A DNA stretch of 64,000 nt from Cyanocohniella sp. LLY (GCA_022241785.1 JAKOMP010000012.1:33116-97115), one strand, 5' to 3'. Numbered from the stretch's first letter, positions 1 to 9,259 are shown. The notes: generated by a model from the letters alone, not told the origin. Program-made: numbers and translations.

Positions 1-75
1 GAATGTACTAAAGATACAAGCAGGGGAACCAAGATGGAGTCTGACTTTCTTGATGATCTCAAACCTACTACCTAG
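1..75 (+). CDS. Possible C-terminal end of a gene cut by the window edge
   Basis: Frame 1 is open from base 1 to a TAG at 73-75 and would encode about 24 residues ending in DDLKPTT. The codons look ordinary and the peptide is polar and acidic, as many protein tails are. It is too short to identify. The following bases hold no continuation. It could be a chance open frame; the upstream sequence is needed to tell. Confidence 0.3.
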   Translation, partial: ECTKDTSRGTKMESDFLDDLKPTT

Positions 76-721
76 CTACGTTAAGGCTTAGTTTTCTGTA
101 GGCAGGGTGCCATGAAGAATTGCTATTTAGATATTCGATACTTGCTAAATTACGCAATAATCGGGGAGAAACAAGGGAGATGATGAGGTTATCCTGTAAG
201 TATTTACACTGCTAAATCTAGATAAGTCTCAGGTCTTTAATTGCCTGATTAATTAACTTCTTTAGTGGATATTATACAAATTTTTTGCCATAGTATTATT
301 TTCTAATATAGTTATTAATATAACTAAGCTTGTCTAAGTATTGAAAATCGTATATTTTCAGACACGTGAGATTTACTTATGATGCCTATGAGTAAATAAT
401 TAGACTTGATATATGTAAAAATACATACAATAATTATTGTTGTGAGGTGCCATAAATGATTGCGCGGAGCGCAGTAACGGAGTTAATCGCACTTTGCTAA
501 TCACAAGTTTCATAATTGATTAACACTGGATCTTTCAACTTTTGACCCCGAAGTAAGGTTTTAAGCCGTACTTCGGACAAAAATTTTGGGATTACAGGGG
601 AGGTGGCAACCCTAACATCACCTGACGCTAGTCAGCGCCAGTCGGGAAATTCACCCACCGCAGTGGTTCCCTCTTGTAAGTGGCCTGCTTTTTTTATTGT
701 CTATTGATCAACTTAACGTGA
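76..721. other. Intergenic region with hairpin and dispersed-repeat sequence
   Basis: There is no convincing gene here. Bases 76-540 are AT-rich and featureless apart from short palindromes around 457-475. A perfect 8-bp stem (CCGAAGTA / TACTTCGG) lies at 548-576. Bases 603-690 contain further inverted pieces and a stretch around ACCCACCGCAGTGG that recurs in opposite orientation near 52,825-52,870, so part of this is a dispersed repeat. The T-run at 690-696 follows a weak stem and could end a plus-strand transcript. Confidence 0.5.
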
Positions 722-1069
722 TTACCTGTTAGATGAGCGCACAATGGGATTGTTCACAGAATCGCGATACTGTTGTACCTGTTCTGTGTAACCTATGGGC
801 AGAACAGCTTCGACGTTTTCATGGGGACGAGCAATAATTACCCAGGATTCTAAAGTACCGCCATGAACATTTTCTGCGGCTTCAATGCCAGCAGCCATAG
901 CAGTTTTTACCTCCGAAACATCTCCGCGAATATTGATTGTAAAACGAGCGCTACCCACTCTGATATAACCAACAAGGGTGACTCGACCAGCTTTAACCAT
1001 AGCGTCTGCTGCTGCTAGTACAGCAGGAAAACCTTTAGTTTCAAGTGCTCCAACGGCCTGTAATGACAT
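722..1069 (-). CDS. ccmK4: Carboxysome shell hexamer protein CcmK4
   Basis: This is a 115-residue single BMC-domain protein, expected to form hexamers in the facets of the beta-carboxysome shell. The start is ATG at 1069, preceded by GGAG at a good distance. It opens with the family sequence [20 protein letters not shown], and the pore-loop segment reads RVGSAR, as in CcmK4 rather than the major CcmK1/K2. It lies 84 bp downstream of ccmK3 on the same strand, and the ccmK3-ccmK4 pair away from the main ccm operon is the usual cyanobacterial arrangement. CcmK3 and CcmK4 are known as minor shell proteins that can form mixed hexamers and tune shell permeability. The K4 rather than K3 assignment rests on the pore residues and gene order. 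Confidence 0.9.
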   Translation of the reverse strand: MSLQAVGALETKGFPAVLAAADAMVKAGRVTLVGYIRVGSARFTINIRGDVSEVKTAMAAGIEAAENVHGGTLESWVIIARPHENVEAVLPIGYTEQVQQYRDSVNNPIVRSSNR

Positions 1070-1153
1070 TAATAATCTCCTGTATGAAAAACGTATGTGG
1101 CGCAATCGATAAATTATACGCAGCTTTGCTACGTAGTTTAATGACGAATTTGC

Positions 1154-1465
1154 CTAGAACATACGGAATGGTTCAGATTCTTCGGTGAAGTGGATTGGTA
1201 GAATGGTCTCCACATTTTCTGGGGGATTAGGAACAATGTAGTGGGTGATTACTTGACCGCCATGAGCTTGTTCTCCGGCGGCTATTCCTGCTGCTACTGC
1301 TGTTTTAACTTCAGCAACATGTCCCCGAACAGCGACTAACATCCGAGCGCTTTCAGCTTGACCATAATACACAATTGTGACTGCGGCAGATTTTACCATT
1401 GCATCCGCTGCTGCTAGCACAGCAGGAAAGCCTAAGGTTTCAATTACGCCAACCGCCATTGGCAT
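1154..1465 (-). CDS. ccmK3: Carboxysome shell protein CcmK3
   Basis: This is a 103-residue BMC-domain protein and the first gene of the ccmK3-ccmK4 pair. The chosen ATG at 1465 (MPMAVGV) has AGGAG just upstream; the frame runs open 23 codons further but without a better site. The domain is closely related to its neighbour ([14 protein letters not shown]), but the pore region reads QAESAR instead of the Gly-Ser type loop, a hallmark of CcmK3. The CcmK3 paralogue is known not to form homo-hexamers readily and to assemble with CcmK4. The divergent hydrolase gene starts about 110 bp away, so both promoters probably lie in 1466-1577. Confidence 0.9.
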   Translation of the reverse strand: MPMAVGVIETLGFPAVLAAADAMVKSAAVTIVYYGQAESARMLVAVRGHVAEVKTAVAAGIAAGEQAHGGQVITHYIVPNPPENVETILPIHFTEESEPFRMF

Positions 1466-1577
1466 GGCATTAGCTCCTGAGTCGAAAAATGAAGTGATAT
1501 CAATTGTACGAGGCTTTCGTACCAATTTTGACATTTGGCAAAATTTTCTGTCAGCCCCTTACTGTAAACTAAAAATT

Positions 1578-2492
1578 ATGTTTCCTAGTTTTTTACCTAC
1601 CACAGTTGGGCAACTGACAGAACCAGCCTCCATCGCCTTGGCTCAAAGCATTCAAAGCCAAGAGATCGCTACCCCTTTAATTAATCAACTCATTACCACT
1701 ACCTATGTACAACAAGGTGATGGTGGTACACCTATTTTATTAATTCACGGTTTCGATGGTTCAGTGTTAGAATTTCGTCGCCTTTTGCCACTGCTGGCAG
1801 AGGATAATGAAACCTGGGCAGTAGATTTGTTGGGATTTGGGTTTACAGACAGAATCGCTGGCTTACAATTTAGCCCCATTGCCATTAAAACTCATCTGTA
1901 TCATTTCTGGAAAACCCTGATTAACCAACCTGTAATTTTGGTGGGTGCTTCAATGGGGGGTGCAGCAGCAATTGATTTCACCCTGACTTACCCAGAAGTA
2001 GTAGAAAAACTAGTTTTAATAGACAGTGCTGGGTTGAAAGGCGGCTCACCATTAAGCAAATTGATGTTTCCGCCATTGGATGCTTTTGCAGCTAATTTTT
2101 TGCGTAATCCCCAAGTACGCGATCGCATTTCCCGCACTGCTTACAAAAATAAGCTTTTAGCATCGCTTGATTCTCAATTATGTGCTGCATTACATTTAGA
2201 AATGCCTAATTGGCGCCAAGCCTTGATTGCTTTCACCAAAAGTGGCGGGTACAGTGCTTTTAAACTGAAGCAGCTTGCAGAAATTGTGCAACCAACTTTA
2301 ATTTTGTGGGGTGATACAGATCAGATTTTAGGTACAGTAGATGCCAATAAGTTTAAAAAGGCAATTCCCCATAGTAAACTCATCTGGATTCAAGACTCTG
2401 GACATGTCCCACATTTAGAACAACCACAAATAACCGCCCACCACATTTTAGAATTTCGGAAATTTGTTCGTAGTCAGGACTTTAGTCCTTAA
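1578..2492 (+). CDS. Alpha/beta-hydrolase fold protein
   Basis: This is a 304-residue soluble hydrolase. The nucleophile elbow is GASMGG with Ser125, the oxyanion segment is LLIHGFDGS near 55-62, the acidic residue lies in WGDTDQI (about 246-248), and the catalytic His is in DSGHVPHLE (about 276), so the triad is complete. The open frame extends back to 1377 but would overlap ccmK3 on the other strand; the ATG at 1578 gives the normal family length. The substrate is unknown: epoxide hydrolases, haloalkane dehalogenases and esterases share this layout. It is divergent from ccmK3, and nothing shows a carboxysome link beyond position. Confidence 0.8.
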   Translation: MFPSFLPTTVGQLTEPASIALAQSIQSQEIATPLINQLITTTYVQQGDGGTPILLIHGFDGSVLEFRRLLPLLAEDNETWAVDLLGFGFTDRIAGLQFSPIAIKTHLYHFWKTLINQPVILVGASMGGAAAIDFTLTYPEVVEKLVLIDSAGLKGGSPLSKLMFPPLDAFAANFLRNPQVRDRISRTAYKNKLLASLDSQLCAALHLEMPNWRQALIAFTKSGGYSAFKLKQLAEIVQPTLILWGDTDQILGTVDANKFKKAIPHSKLIWIQDSGHVPHLEQPQITAHHILEFRKFVRSQDFSP

Positions 2493-2566
2493 TATTGTCA
2501 GCACTAAAGTGCTTACTACAAACCCGCGCAACTATTAATCTATAATCACCACGTAGTCCGAATTAC

Positions 2567-3193
2567 CTAGTCGTATAACCAAGTATTAGCAGCAAAATCG
2601 TCTTCTTCTTTCTGACGTTCTAACAAATGTTCTGGTACACGATGTGATTTCCTATAGCCCATTGGGTCATATTTTTCTTTGACTTGAATTGCGGATTTAT
2701 TTTCTTTTTCTTGTTGCACTTTTTCTTGTTGCAATAAATTCTTTTCTTTCTCTTGTTGCAATAATTCTTTTTCTCTTTCTTTTTCTTGTTTCAAAGAATT
2801 ATTTTCTTCTATGAGTTGAGAATTAGCTTCAGCAAGGTGTATTGCTGCTTTTTTAGCTTCTTGCAGTTCTTTTGTCAGTTTTTCTGTCGAGGCTTTTTGT
2901 TCAGACACACTTGATTGCAAATCTGCAATTTGCTGCTGGAGAGATTTTTCTTTGTCTTGCTTTTTTTCTAAAGTTTCTTTTAACTCTTTGATAATAATTT
3001 CCAAATCAGCCTTAGTAGGAATGGTGCGTTTAGCAGCAGTTGGTTCTGGTGTCTGCGTTGGTGATGCTGCTGCGGCTGGAGTCTCTTGTTCAGTAACTTC
3101 TTCAGCGGTAACTTCAATCACAGAGTCATTTTCATTCGGTGTCAATTTTTGTGCTTCTTCTTGTATTAAGTCAGAAAGACGTTTCTTAACCAT
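2567..3193 (-). CDS. mcdB: Coiled-coil protein, probable carboxysome-positioning adaptor McdB
   Basis: This is a 208-residue, highly charged protein with a basic start (MVKKR), an acidic and Pro/Ala-rich disordered stretch to about 60, a Gln/Glu/Lys-rich coiled coil from about 63 to 170 with LLQQEKE repeats, and a short tail ending NTWLYD with a single Trp four residues from the end. Its ATG overlaps the stop of the upstream ParA-type gene (TAATG), with GGAG six bases before it; a TTG 12 bases further upstream is less likely. McdB proteins are known to be disordered, Gln-rich coiled-coil partners of McdA with an invariant C-terminal Trp that contacts carboxysomes. The layout, the coupling and the nearby ccmK3/K4 and ccmP genes support that call. 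The sequence itself is low in information, so homology is inferred from architecture. Confidence 0.65.
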   Translation of the reverse strand: MVKKRLSDLIQEEAQKLTPNENDSVIEVTAEEVTEQETPAAAASPTQTPEPTAAKRTIPTKADLEIIIKELKETLEKKQDKEKSLQQQIADLQSSVSEQKASTEKLTKELQEAKKAAIHLAEANSQLIEENNSLKQEKEREKELLQQEKEKNLLQQEKVQQEKENKSAIQVKEKYDPMGYRKSHRVPEHLLERQKEEDDFAANTWLYD

Positions 3194-3825
3194 TATTTTC
3201 TCCAATCAAGCAGTAATTCATCAGCTACACGGCGGTAATCTAACTCCGCCTCCCGCGCATTCTTTCCTCGCCATTGAGTAATCGCTACACCCTCCAGTGC
3301 AGCCCTTTCATGAGCTTTATAAGTACGGATGAAGGCTTTACAAACCGGAATTCCCATCCGCAATAGAGTTTCTTGTGCTTCTCTGGCTTCACCCACACTT
3401 CTAGCATCAACTTTAGTTAGTAGTACCCGATGGGGAACTCCCACAGGTCTAACGGATGTCTTGACTGTCTCAACAAGAACCGCTAAATCCATAGCAGATG
3501 GTGGTGTAGGCAAAACTAGATAATCTGCGATCGCTACTACTGTCACTAATGCTTCAGAGTGCAACGCCGGGGGCGTATCCACCACTACTAAATCGTAACC
3601 TGTTATCTTTCTTAAATCACCTAACAGTTGCGGATTACTTTCTTGGGATAGATCAAAATCCATGCCATTCTGATTACGCCCTGCCCACCAACTGGCAGAA
3701 CCTTGAATATCTGCATCAATGAGAATCACCTTGCTCTTTTTCCCAAATTGTGCAGCCAAATTGACTGCGGTAGTCGTTTTACCGACTCCTCCCTTACCGT
3801 TGAGAATAATAATGATTTTTGGCAC
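3193..3825 (-). CDS. mcdA: ParA/MinD-type ATPase, probable carboxysome-positioning McdA
   Basis: This is a 210-residue ParA-family ATPase. The deviant Walker A motif GKGGVGKT is at 10-17 with the signature Lys11, Asp39 and Gln41 follow in [10 protein letters not shown], and Walker B is VVVDTPP near 80-86. The paired Trp residues after GSAS (46-47) are unlike most chromosome ParA proteins. It is short, without the N-terminal helix-turn-helix of plasmid ParA. McdA proteins coat the nucleoid in an ATP-dependent way and are released by McdB on carboxysomes, which spaces them evenly. A coiled-coil partner follows with a one-base overlap, and shell genes lie 2 kb away. No parB-like gene or parS site is visible, which argues against chromosome partition. 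Type 2 McdA is the best fit. Confidence 0.7.
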   Translation of the reverse strand: MPKIIIILNGKGGVGKTTTAVNLAAQFGKKSKVILIDADIQGSASWWAGRNQNGMDFDLSQESNPQLLGDLRKITGYDLVVVDTPPALHSEALVTVVAIADYLVLPTPPSAMDLAVLVETVKTSVRPVGVPHRVLLTKVDARSVGEAREAQETLLRMGIPVCKAFIRTYKAHERAALEGVAITQWRGKNAREAELDYRRVADELLLDWRK

Positions 3826-4123
3826 TGCTTACTTCCGACGCTGCCTTAGATGAATATACCGCTTTGTGTGGACTCTCATCACAGAAAAACTCATAAAATA
3901 TAAAAATTCAGCAGCCGTCATTCTAAACAAACTTCTATGACAGCAACCTACAACTTGCCAGATGGTGACAAAATACTACACTATCTGCGGTTGATAAATT
4001 TTATCACTCTACCAGTGAAATATGTAGAAAATTTTGCCAAAGTTTATGTTCTACCTAGTTTGTTCGCGCAGCATCCGCCTGATCGCAGGGCTTTTCTGTA
4101 TCACACTGAGAAACTCTATCTCC

Positions 4124-5167
4124 CTACCTGAGTTTTTCGTAAGCAGCTAAAATAATTTTTTCTGTTTCATCCCAACTAATACATTTATCAGTTACAGAAA
4201 CTCCATACTTTAATTCTTCTCGCTTACAATTCATAGGTTGATTACCTTCATACAAATTAGATTCCAGCATCACACCGACTATTGAAGTATTACCATCAAC
4301 TACTTGTTGAATCACATTTTCCAAAACACTGGATTGTAATTTGTAGTCTTTATTAGTATTACCGTGACTACAGTCGATAACAATCCTGGGTGATAAATTT
4401 GCCGCCTTTAATTTATCTTCTACTAATTGGACATTGGCAGCATCAAAGTTGGGTTGATTACCGCCTCGTAAGATAACATGACCATAGGGATTTCCCCTAG
4501 TTTCAAATACACTCACTTGTCCCTTGTGATTAATTCCTAGAAAATTATGTGGGCTTTTCGCTGATTGCAGAGCATTTAAGGCAACTTGAATATTCCCATC
4601 AGTACCATTTTTAAACCCCACAGGCATAGAAAGTCCACTGGCCATTTCACGGTGCGTTTGTGATTCAGTAGTTCGAGCGCCAATAGCAGACCATGTAATT
4701 AATTCACTAATGTATTGAGGGATGATAGGATCTAATGCTTCTGTACCAGCGGGTAAATCTAATTCTGCTATCTTTAATAAGAGACTCCGTGCAGTTAACA
4801 ATCCTTTTTCTACATGAAAAGAATCATCCATATCTGGATCATTAATCAATCCTTTCCATCCTACCGTGGTTCTGGGTTTCTCAAAGTATACCCTCATAAT
4901 GAGAAGTAGTTTATCTTTAACTCGTTCAGACAAATCTTTCAATTTCTGGGAATACTCAATAGCTGCTTGTGTATCATGAATCGAGCAAGGACCAACTACT
5001 ACAAATTTTCGGTGATCCTGAAAATCTAATATATTTTTTATTTCCTGTCTATGTTTCAAGACAGTTTGTTCCGCTAATTTCGTTAAAGGTAATTTTGCTT
5101 TGACTTCGTTGGGTGTTAATAATACGTGAGAGTTCTTAATGTTAGTGTTAAATAATTTATTATGCAT
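4124..5167 (-). CDS. aroF: 3-deoxy-7-phosphoheptulonate (DAHP) synthase, AroG type
   Basis: This is a 347-residue class I DAHP synthase, the first enzyme of the shikimate pathway, which condenses phosphoenolpyruvate with erythrose 4-phosphate. Recognisable blocks are VVGPCSIHD, MRVYFEKPRTTVGWKG, the NGTDG segment, RGGNQPN and DCSHGN, all at the expected spacing. Length matches E. coli AroF/G/H. The ATG at 5167 (MHNKLF) is preferred over a TTG 14 codons upstream; neither has a clear ribosome site. The gene ends next to the mcdA promoter region and is not in an obvious operon. Which aromatic amino acid inhibits it cannot be read from the sequence, so the aroF/G/H symbol is arbitrary. Confidence 0.92.
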   Translation of the reverse strand: MHNKLFNTNIKNSHVLLTPNEVKAKLPLTKLAEQTVLKHRQEIKNILDFQDHRKFVVVGPCSIHDTQAAIEYSQKLKDLSERVKDKLLLIMRVYFEKPRTTVGWKGLINDPDMDDSFHVEKGLLTARSLLLKIAELDLPAGTEALDPIIPQYISELITWSAIGARTTESQTHREMASGLSMPVGFKNGTDGNIQVALNALQSAKSPHNFLGINHKGQVSVFETRGNPYGHVILRGGNQPNFDAANVQLVEDKLKAANLSPRIVIDCSHGNTNKDYKLQSSVLENVIQQVVDGNTSIVGVMLESNLYEGNQPMNCKREELKYGVSVTDKCISWDETEKIILAAYEKLR

Positions 5168-5648
5168 AAAAAATTTTCGTGTAGTTGTGGCTACTATACT
5201 TGTGAGCAAAAATTGATATCCATATTTTAAATCAAAAGTACAACATCAACTTATATAAATTTAAAATAGCCAGGTTTTTTGTCTGATCAATTTCTGATTA
5301 CTTAATATTTGAGTATGTCAATAAATACTGATATGGCAATCTTTAATGTGATATGTAAAAAATTCAATAAGCTGGGTAAAGCCCAGCATATCTAGGTTCT
5401 GGTAGGCAAAGCCAACCTAGAGGTATTTCAAAAATCAAATAGAAGTGCCATCTATCATTGTTTTCTTTTCATAACTTACAGGGGTTTTGCCCCGACAATC
5501 TGCTATTTTTGCCTGAAAATGACTGAAAAAAGGGGGAAAAGACTTCCCCCTTGACTTGTTTATAAAAATGATCTGTTGGTGCTGGTGTATTTTATTACAG
5601 CCGCTAAGTATCTGAGGACATCCTTCCTACTCTCTATTACCCGCTATA
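5168..5648. other. Intergenic region with three hairpins
   Basis: There is no gene. Three clear stems are present: GCTGGG/CCCAGC at 5371-5387, an 8-bp perfect stem TCTAGGTT/AACCTAGA at 5391-5421, and the terminator-like stem at 5531-5551 that is listed separately. The first two are adjacent and share the sequence AAAGCC in their loops, which suggests a small palindromic repeat unit. Confidence 0.5.
5525..5551 (-). terminator. Rho-independent terminator of the GH13 gene
   Basis: Read on the minus strand, the sequence is AGGGGGAA, a short loop, TTCCCCCT, and then a run of T. It lies about 100 bases after the stop of the GH13 gene at 5649, in the right orientation to end that transcript. Confidence 0.75.
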
Positions 5649-7307
5649 TTAATGCCATACAAAAACCTTTGCTTCGTATGTCCCTAAATCTGTAATGATG
5701 CCATCATCTCCTATTTCAAGATCATAATCACCCGTCCATTCATGCCACGTACCACCACAAGGAAAATTAGGAACGTGATAACCAGCTAAAAAGCTGTCAG
5801 AGAAATTCGCCACAACCACAACACGAGATCCTTCATTGTTCCAACGACTATAAGCTAGTACCTTAGCTTCTACATTTTCGTGAATAAATTCAATATTTTC
5901 CGTATAAAGGGCATGACTATTTTTACGTAGATGAATTAGTCCTTTATAGTAATCACACAAGCTACGATTTAAATCATTACTTGGCAGCGTCCAATCGATT
6001 TTAGATGATTCTGGTTGTTTAGGTTTATATTCACCAAATTCTTCACCCATCCAAATTAAAGGCACACCAACTGATGTCATGAGAATAGCTGCGCCCAATT
6101 TAGCCCGATTAAAACCTGCTTCATCAAAAATATCACGATTAGCCAGTTCTACCATAGTCCGTTCATGGTCATGGTTAGTTAGGTAATTCACCACATTGGT
6201 TGCACCCATAAAACCTTGACGTTTAGCATCGATGACGTCTTTGAGACTTTCTAAATCAAAAGTATCACCACAAATATGCGCCATAATGGTATGACGGAAG
6301 CTATCGTGCCAACAACCATCCATCGGGCCATCTACGTTGGTGATATCAGTTGTTTCTGGTATATGTTCGGCAATATTATAAAAAGGTTTAGTACCAGCGG
6401 TTTTTTTGGCTTCTGGCACAATCCAGTGCATGAAATCATAATTGCCAATTTGCCGAGCGGCATCATAGCGAATACCATCTACATGATATTCTTCAATCCA
6501 AAAACGGATAGTATCACCGATAATTTTCCGTGCTGGATAAATATCTAATTGTTCGTCATAGTGTTCGTAATTAAACTCAGGTCCCCAGTTATTTTCAGGA
6601 TCGCGCGGAGAATGGTGATACCAATAATCATGGTCAATCTGGGTTAATGGACTTGATGCTTCTGAGTGGTTATAAATGCCATCCATAATAACACGGATGC
6701 CTTTACCGTGACACTCGTCAATGAGGTGCTTTAATTCAGCAGTAGAACCGTAACTAGATTCAGTGGCAAAGAAATGACGCGGATTATAGCCCCAGCTATA
6801 GTCCCCAGGATATTCTTTGATAGGCATCAACTCAATGGCGTTGATTCCTAAGTCACACAAATAATCTAATTTTTCAATTACATGTTTATATTTACCACGG
6901 GCATATGGGTCGTCTTCTCCACCCGAAAAATCTCCCACATGCAATTCATAAATTACTAATTCATGGTCAGGAGGTAAAGGTTTATCTTCGTGTTTCCAAA
7001 CATAGGTATCAACGATTCTTGCTCCATCCTTAATCCGGACAATACCGTTATCTTCACCACTCAATTCATCAATATCGGTAGCATAAGGATCTGTAACATC
7101 AACCCACTCTTCTGGTTCAAAAAACCATGAGTTTGATTGTACCCGGAATTTATATTGATAATCACCATCTTCGAGTTCCACAGTTGTCCGAAAATAGCCA
7201 TCTTCACCCTTTTTCATTGGGATTTCTTGCCAATCTGAAAAACTGCCTTTTAAGGTAGCTCCTTTGTTATAAGGTGCAAATAAATTAAACTCAATAGGCT
7301 TTGCCAT
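5649..7307 (-). CDS. GH13 alpha-amylase family protein with N-terminal starch-binding-like domain
   Basis: This is a 552-residue cytosolic glucan-active enzyme. Residues 1-95 form a CBM48/isoamylase-type beta domain (KGSFSDWQEIPM, YQYKFRV). The GH13 barrel follows with ELHVGDFSG at about 121-129, region I DGIYNH (209-214), region II with nucleophile Asp282 in GIRYDAAR, region III with Glu314 in NIAEH, and region IV TNHDHE with Asp380. All three catalytic acids are present, so it should be active. There is no signal peptide. Similarity is greatest to branching-enzyme, trehalohydrolase and amylase-like subfamilies; whether it hydrolyses, branches or transfers cannot be decided. It is monocistronic, with its own terminator downstream. 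Confidence 0.85.
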   Translation of the reverse strand: MAKPIEFNLFAPYNKGATLKGSFSDWQEIPMKKGEDGYFRTTVELEDGDYQYKFRVQSNSWFFEPEEWVDVTDPYATDIDELSGEDNGIVRIKDGARIVDTYVWKHEDKPLPPDHELVIYELHVGDFSGGEDDPYARGKYKHVIEKLDYLCDLGINAIELMPIKEYPGDYSWGYNPRHFFATESSYGSTAELKHLIDECHGKGIRVIMDGIYNHSEASSPLTQIDHDYWYHHSPRDPENNWGPEFNYEHYDEQLDIYPARKIIGDTIRFWIEEYHVDGIRYDAARQIGNYDFMHWIVPEAKKTAGTKPFYNIAEHIPETTDITNVDGPMDGCWHDSFRHTIMAHICGDTFDLESLKDVIDAKRQGFMGATNVVNYLTNHDHERTMVELANRDIFDEAGFNRAKLGAAILMTSVGVPLIWMGEEFGEYKPKQPESSKIDWTLPSNDLNRSLCDYYKGLIHLRKNSHALYTENIEFIHENVEAKVLAYSRWNNEGSRVVVVANFSDSFLAGYHVPNFPCGGTWHEWTGDYDLEIGDDGIITDLGTYEAKVFVWH

Positions 7308-7508
7308 AAAATTGTTTGGAATAGAAAATGTAGATATGAATATTTTCTAATCATAAAATCAATTTGCAAATCAGTCCTAAGAGATAATTAGTAAATAGCT
7401 TCCTCTATCTGGGGTGGGATTTTGTTGTCCGGATTAGCTCTATATTTAATAAAAGCAAATATTCACTCAACAAATAATACAATTTAATCGAAATATTTGC
7501 TAATGAAA

Positions 7509-7886
7509 TTAATCATGTTCATTAATGTTATCTTGCCAATAACTTAATAACCAATTTGCTGCCGTAGCTCTGCGAGTTTGCCGCGGACCAAATTCACCAA
7601 TTTTATAACCCTTGAAACCCAGCTTTTCTTTAGCAATTTGTTTGTTGGCTGGAGGAATAGAACGAGTTAATTTGACTGTTGGTGGGCGATTTTCAATAAA
7701 ATCAGGTGGTTGTGGGTACTCATTTTGCCATTCTGCCGCAACTTCGCTATTGTCCCATGTATCATTTGAAGAGTCATAGCGATAGCCTAAATAATGCCAT
7801 ACTAATTGGTTGACTGTAGCATCATCAATTTGATCATTGAGAATTGCCCAAATGGTATCTGTGTTGAGTGGTGGCAAGTTAGACAT
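7509..7886 (-). CDS. DUF1823 family protein
   Basis: This is a 125-residue protein of the small cyanobacterial and plastid family DUF1823, recognised from LNTDTIWAILND near the start and the NQLVWHYLGYRYD segment. There is no membrane segment, signal or known catalytic motif. The C-terminal part is basic and Arg-rich (GPRQTRRATAANWLL). Function is unknown. The ATG at 7886 is the only sensible start. It is flanked by about 200-base spacers on both sides, so it is probably transcribed alone. Confidence 0.75.
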   Translation of the reverse strand: MSNLPPLNTDTIWAILNDQIDDATVNQLVWHYLGYRYDSSNDTWDNSEVAAEWQNEYPQPPDFIENRPPTVKLTRSIPPANKQIAKEKLGFKGYKIGEFGPRQTRRATAANWLLSYWQDNINEHD

Positions 7887-8081
7887 AATTAACTAAAAAT
7901 TGACGATTAACGTGTGCAAAAATGAGTATTTGAGCAGATATTGGAGTGACATTCGTAGACTCCCAAACACAAAAACGATTTTATCTCTATCTACGCCTGC
8001 TGAAAAATTTATCCGTGAGAAAAACTCGATAATGCATCCACAAAGCAGGTAGACTGGAAATCGTACAGCATAGACCAGTCA

Positions 8082-8384
8082 ATGCAAAATCCTACACCAT
8101 TGCCAAAGATAGTCCGCGCCCATGTATTCATTTCCGGTCGAGTGCAAGGGGTGGGTTATCGCTATGCTACTGTCGATACAGCCAGTCAGTTGGGGTTAAC
8201 AGGTTGGGTGCGGAATCTCCCGGAGAACCAGGTGGAGGCAGTTTTTGAAGGGGCGCAAGTGGTCGTCGAAGAAATGATTCGCTGGTGTCACGCTGGCCCA
8301 CCTGCTGCGGTAGTCAAAGATGTTGGAGTTGAGTATGAACAACCTGAAGGTTTGCGGGGGTTTGAAGTCAAGCGTATTGAGTAA
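8082..8384 (+). CDS. acyP: Acylphosphatase
   Basis: This is a 100-residue acylphosphatase, which hydrolyses the carboxyl-phosphate bond of acyl phosphates such as acetyl phosphate and 1,3-bisphosphoglycerate. The phosphate-binding loop GRVQGVGYR ends in catalytic Arg27, and GWVRN supplies catalytic Asn45. Length is normal for the family, with about ten extra N-terminal residues. The gene converges on the GNAT gene with only eight bases between the stops. Confidence 0.95.
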   Translation: MQNPTPLPKIVRAHVFISGRVQGVGYRYATVDTASQLGLTGWVRNLPENQVEAVFEGAQVVVEEMIRWCHAGPPAAVVKDVGVEYEQPEGLRGFEVKRIE

Positions 8385-8391
8385 ATATGTT

Positions 8392-9210
8392 TTAGTTCGA
8401 GTTGCCTGTCCACAAATAGAGACCCATTTTATAGTATTCTTGAAATCCTAGTCGGTGATATACATTTAGCCTCATTTGCGAAGCTTGCAATGTTGCTACA
8501 TGGTATCCAAGGGTAAGGGCTTTCTGTAGTGCTGTTAACACCAATGCTGTGGCGAATCCTTGACCTCGCGCTTCTGGAATTGTGGCTACAACATAGATAC
8601 CCGCTACTTGTGTATCTAGATACAGTGCTGAGGTTACTACAGGTAGATTTTTCCACCAGCCAATAAAACGTATATATCTAGAGGAATCAATTCCTAAACT
8701 TAGCTCTAAGTCATAAAAGGCATGATATTCAGTCTCAGGAATTTCAAAGCCAACCATTGCAACTTGTACCCAATCCTTCAGGCTTTCGCTATTATTAACC
8801 TGGGCGATCGCTAAATCTGCTGGCGAAGACTGCTCTTCTGGTACAGTAGATAAATCAATGGCCATTAAAGATAATTGACTAACAAGATTTAATCCTTTAA
8901 CTTCTAAATATTTTCCTAAATCCGGTGGTTGAGTTGCTGGGCCTGTCCACCAAAACATTGGCACCTGCCGCGAAGTAAAATAATTAAGAGTTGCGGTAAT
9001 CGTATCATCCAGTTGATCTGGGTGGAGTTGGGCACGGCAGACACCGTTAAAAAACGGGAAAGAAATACCCGTGAAAAACCGGATTAAATCAGCTTCAGAA
9101 TAAAGTTCTCGACCGGACGCACGACCATAGTGCGTGAACAAGCCGAACATATTATTTTCCAGCGCTGTCACTAAGCCGGGTGCTGATAAATCCTGTAAAA
9201 CTTGGTTCAC
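8392..9210 (-). CDS. GNAT family N-acetyltransferase
   Basis: This is a 272-residue protein whose C-terminal half (about 140-270) is a GNAT domain. The acetyl-CoA loop is PEARGQGFATAL, followed by LQASQMRLNVYHRLGF, which is typical of strand 5 and helix 4. The N-terminal 130 residues look like a degenerate second GNAT-type domain with a hydrophobic core (VPMFWWTGPATQPPDL). The acceptor is unknown. It is monocistronic as far as can be seen, 50 bases downstream of the pentapeptide-repeat gene on the same strand, so it may be read through from ccmP. Confidence 0.85.
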   Translation of the reverse strand: MNQVLQDLSAPGLVTALENNMFGLFTHYGRASGRELYSEADLIRFFTGISFPFFNGVCRAQLHPDQLDDTITATLNYFTSRQVPMFWWTGPATQPPDLGKYLEVKGLNLVSQLSLMAIDLSTVPEEQSSPADLAIAQVNNSESLKDWVQVAMVGFEIPETEYHAFYDLELSLGIDSSRYIRFIGWWKNLPVVTSALYLDTQVAGIYVVATIPEARGQGFATALVLTALQKALTLGYHVATLQASQMRLNVYHRLGFQEYYKMGLYLWTGNSN

Positions 9211-9259
9211 TTGAAAACTCCTAGTACCTCAAGGCTGTAATAGCCTTTAGAAACTGTTC

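Noticed and set aside
1377..1577. N-terminal extension of the hydrolase frame
   Set aside because: It overlaps ccmK3 on the other strand and is not like hydrolase sequence; the ATG at 1578 gives the normal length.
3193..3825. Chromosome or plasmid ParA with a parS centromere
   Set aside because: No ParB-like DNA-binding partner or repeated parS-like palindromes are nearby; the partner is a coiled-coil protein.
3937..4131. 64-codon plus-strand frame between mcdA and the DAHP synthase gene
   Set aside because: It has no ribosome site, overlaps the end of the DAHP synthase gene and occupies the likely mcdA promoter. The sequence has no recognisable domain.
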